Below are positions 3,577-5,059 of a DNA stretch of 5,059 nt, piece by piece. Positions within the stretch are counted from its first letter, which is position 1; the number at the start of each line of letters is the position of its first letter. Position numbers and translations under genes: made by a program. The stretch lies in the NCBI GenBank assembly GCA_024280585.1, contig JAJRPW010000095.1, positions 1 to 5,059 on the forward strand. The letters run 5' to 3'. Below the pieces are notes generated by a model. The model was not told the origin of the DNA. It searched no databases and was given only the letters and a program-made list of their open reading frames with translations. This DNA comes from Alphaproteobacteria bacterium. Lineage in GTDB: Bacteria > Pseudomonadota > Alphaproteobacteria > Rickettsiales > UBA6187.

Positions 3577-5059
3577 ATGGCTAAAGCTAAGAAAGAAACT
3601 AAACAAGAAACTCATCAATTTGGCGCAGAGACGGGCAAAATCCTGCAGCTGATGATCCATTCGCTTTATGCGCATAAGGATATTTTCCTGCGCGAGCTGA
3701 TTTCAAACGCGTCCGATGCGCTGGATAAATTCCGCTATGAGTCGCTTACCAACGACAAAATTGGTTCCGATGATGAGCTAAAAGTTCAGATTATTGCCGA
3801 TGAAGAAGCCGGGACTTTGACCATAAAAGACAATGGAATCGGCATGAACAAGCAGGATCTGATTGATAATTTAGGCACAATTGCCAGTTCCGGCACCCAA
3901 AAATTTCTGGAACAAGCAACCGGCGACGCAAAAAAAGATGTCCAGCTAATCGGTCAATTCGGCGTTGGTTTTTACGCATCTTTCATGGTTGCGGACACGG
4001 TCACCGTCACAACCAAAAAAGCCGGCGAGAAAAAAGCATGGGTATGGAACTCCACAGGAGACGGCAATTATACCATCGAAGAAGGAAAAGGAGATCAAGG
4101 AACAACGATTATCTTGCACTTAAAAGACGAGTCCAAAGAATTCACCGATAAACACAGAATTGAACATATCGTCCGCACATATTCCGACCATATCTCCTTC
4201 CCAGTCGAGCTAGTAGGCGAAGAAACTGAGCTTTTAAATAAGGGTGCAGCGCTTTGGACAAAACCAAAAGCGCAGATAAAACCGGAGCAATATAACGAAT
4301 TTTATAAGCATATAGCCCATGCCGGCGACGAGCCATGGATGATTCTGCATAATAAAACAGAAGGCGCACTGGAATATACAAACCTGCTATTCATCCCGAC
4401 AGCAAAGCCTTTTGACCTATTCCACCCCGATCGCGCCACTCGCATTAAATTATATGTAAAACGCGTATTCATTTCCGAAGAGGACAACAACCTGGTACCG
4501 CAGCATCTACGGTTCCTGCGCGGCGTTGTTGATTCAGAGGATTTACCGCTAAATATCAGCCGTGAAACGCTGCAACATAATAACATGATCCATAAAATTA
4601 AGAACGCGATCACCAAAAAAGTTCTTAATGAATTAAAGAAAAAAGCAGAGAAAAAACCGGCGGAATTTCAAGAATTCTGGGAGAATTTTGGTGCTACTTT
4701 GAAAGAAGGGCTTTGTGACGGTGTCGATGCGAATCGTGAGCTTTTGCTTGAAGTTTGCCACTTTAAAACTACAAAATCCGGCGAAAAATACATCAATCTT
4801 GATACATATATTAAAAATATGCAAAAGGATCAGGACAAAATATATTTCCTGACGGCAGACAGTGTTGAAGCCGCGAAAAATAGCCCACAGCTTGAAGGCT
4901 TTCTGAAAAAAGACCTTGAAGTTATTTTACTTACAGATTCGGTTGATGATTTCTGGATTAACGTAAATCAGGAATATAAAGACAAAGAATTAACGCCTAT
5001 AACCCGCTCTGGTCTTGACTTGGATGAGGATCAGGATGATTCCAAAAAAGCAGAAAACA
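3577..5059 (+). CDS. htpG: Molecular chaperone HtpG (bacterial Hsp90), 3' end missing
   Basis: HtpG is the cytoplasmic ATP-dependent Hsp90-family chaperone, a homodimer that remodels client proteins together with DnaK. The frame runs uninterrupted for 494 codons to the window edge. Bacterial HtpG is usually about 620-650 residues, so most of the C-terminal dimerisation domain is outside. The N-terminal GHKL ATPase domain shows the N box ELISNASDALDK (Glu40 catalytic, Asn44 Mg-binding), DNGIGM (85-90), the lid-region LGTIASSGT (99-107), and GQFGVGFYASFMVAD (126-140). The middle domain shows YNEFYKHIAH, the LLFIP...FDLFHPDR stretch, KRVFI (295-299), and DLPLNISRETLQ (322-333) with the ATP-contacting Arg329. 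The start has GAGGGG at 3567-3572. The gene is divergent from the membrane-protein gene. A heat-shock sigma promoter was looked for and not found. No defect is seen in the part present. Confidence 0.97.
   Translation, partial: MAKAKKETKQETHQFGAETGKILQLMIHSLYAHKDIFLRELISNASDALDKFRYESLTNDKIGSDDELKVQIIADEEAGTLTIKDNGIGMNKQDLIDNLGTIASSGTQKFLEQATGDAKKDVQLIGQFGVGFYASFMVADTVTVTTKKAGEKKAWVWNSTGDGNYTIEEGKGDQGTTIILHLKDESKEFTDKHRIEHIVRTYSDHISFPVELVGEETELLNKGAALWTKPKAQIKPEQYNEFYKHIAHAGDEPWMILHNKTEGALEYTNLLFIPTAKPFDLFHPDRATRIKLYVKRVFISEEDNNLVPQHLRFLRGVVDSEDLPLNISRETLQHNNMIHKIKNAITKKVLNELKKKAEKKPAEFQEFWENFGATLKEGLCDGVDANRELLLEVCHFKTTKSGEKYINLDTYIKNMQKDQDKIYFLTADSVEAAKNSPQLEGFLKKDLEVILLTDSVDDFWINVNQEYKDKELTPITRSGLDLDEDQDDSKKAEN

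Noticed and set aside
3791..4824. Four minus-strand frames inside htpG (3791-3979, 4142-4381, 4302-4616, 4633-4824)
   Set aside because: They are shadows of htpG, which is uninterrupted through the region although it has no stop inside the window.
1..5059. CRISPR arrays, tRNA or rRNA genes, insertion sequences, toxin-antitoxin or defence genes
   Set aside because: I saw no regularly spaced repeats, cloverleaf-like segments, transposase motifs or paired small genes on either strand.

Overview
The window looks like chromosomal DNA of an alphaproteobacterium. GlmM and HtpG resemble, from memory and without an alignment, the alphaproteobacterial versions of these proteins: GlmM has the MSRKYFGTDGIRG start and the GVMISASHNPY and RYIEFAK blocks, and HtpG has the FDLFHPDR and GVVDSEDLPLNIS blocks. 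The DNA is moderately AT-rich. No tRNA, rRNA, CRISPR array or insertion sequence is visible.

The layout, left to right, has five genes. (1) A partial minus-strand gene starts at 157 and leaves the window at base 1. It encodes an unrecognised protein with a signal-peptide-like N-terminus and lies behind a fully consensus sigma70 promoter (191-219). (2) A 162-bp divergent intergenic region carries that promoter, an operator-like palindrome (274-294) and a repeated 9-mer. (3) glmM (320-1669) and thiD (1675-2487) sit 5 bp apart on the plus strand and probably form one transcription unit. (4) A convergent minus-strand gene (3361 or 3343 down to 2603) encodes a glycine-rich, multi-helix membrane protein of no family I recognise. 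Its reading frame appears to be broken near the 3' end, because another frame continues it convincingly to 2503. (5) A second divergent intergenic region (3362-3576) holds candidate promoters in both directions, a C8 tract and a GC-rich hairpin. (6) htpG starts at 3577 and is cut by the window end after 494 codons.

Three genes are housekeeping: GlmM makes glucosamine-1-phosphate for peptidoglycan and LPS precursors, ThiD phosphorylates the thiamine pyrimidine, and HtpG is the bacterial Hsp90. The other two are minus-strand genes of unknown function, one predicted to be exported and one predicted to be membrane-embedded. These two hold most of the interest. The membrane protein reads as three successive two-helix glycine-rich hairpins, and the third hairpin is complete only if a one-base frameshift near 2603-2658 is allowed for. 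I see no evidence of a defence system or other multi-gene novel system in this window.
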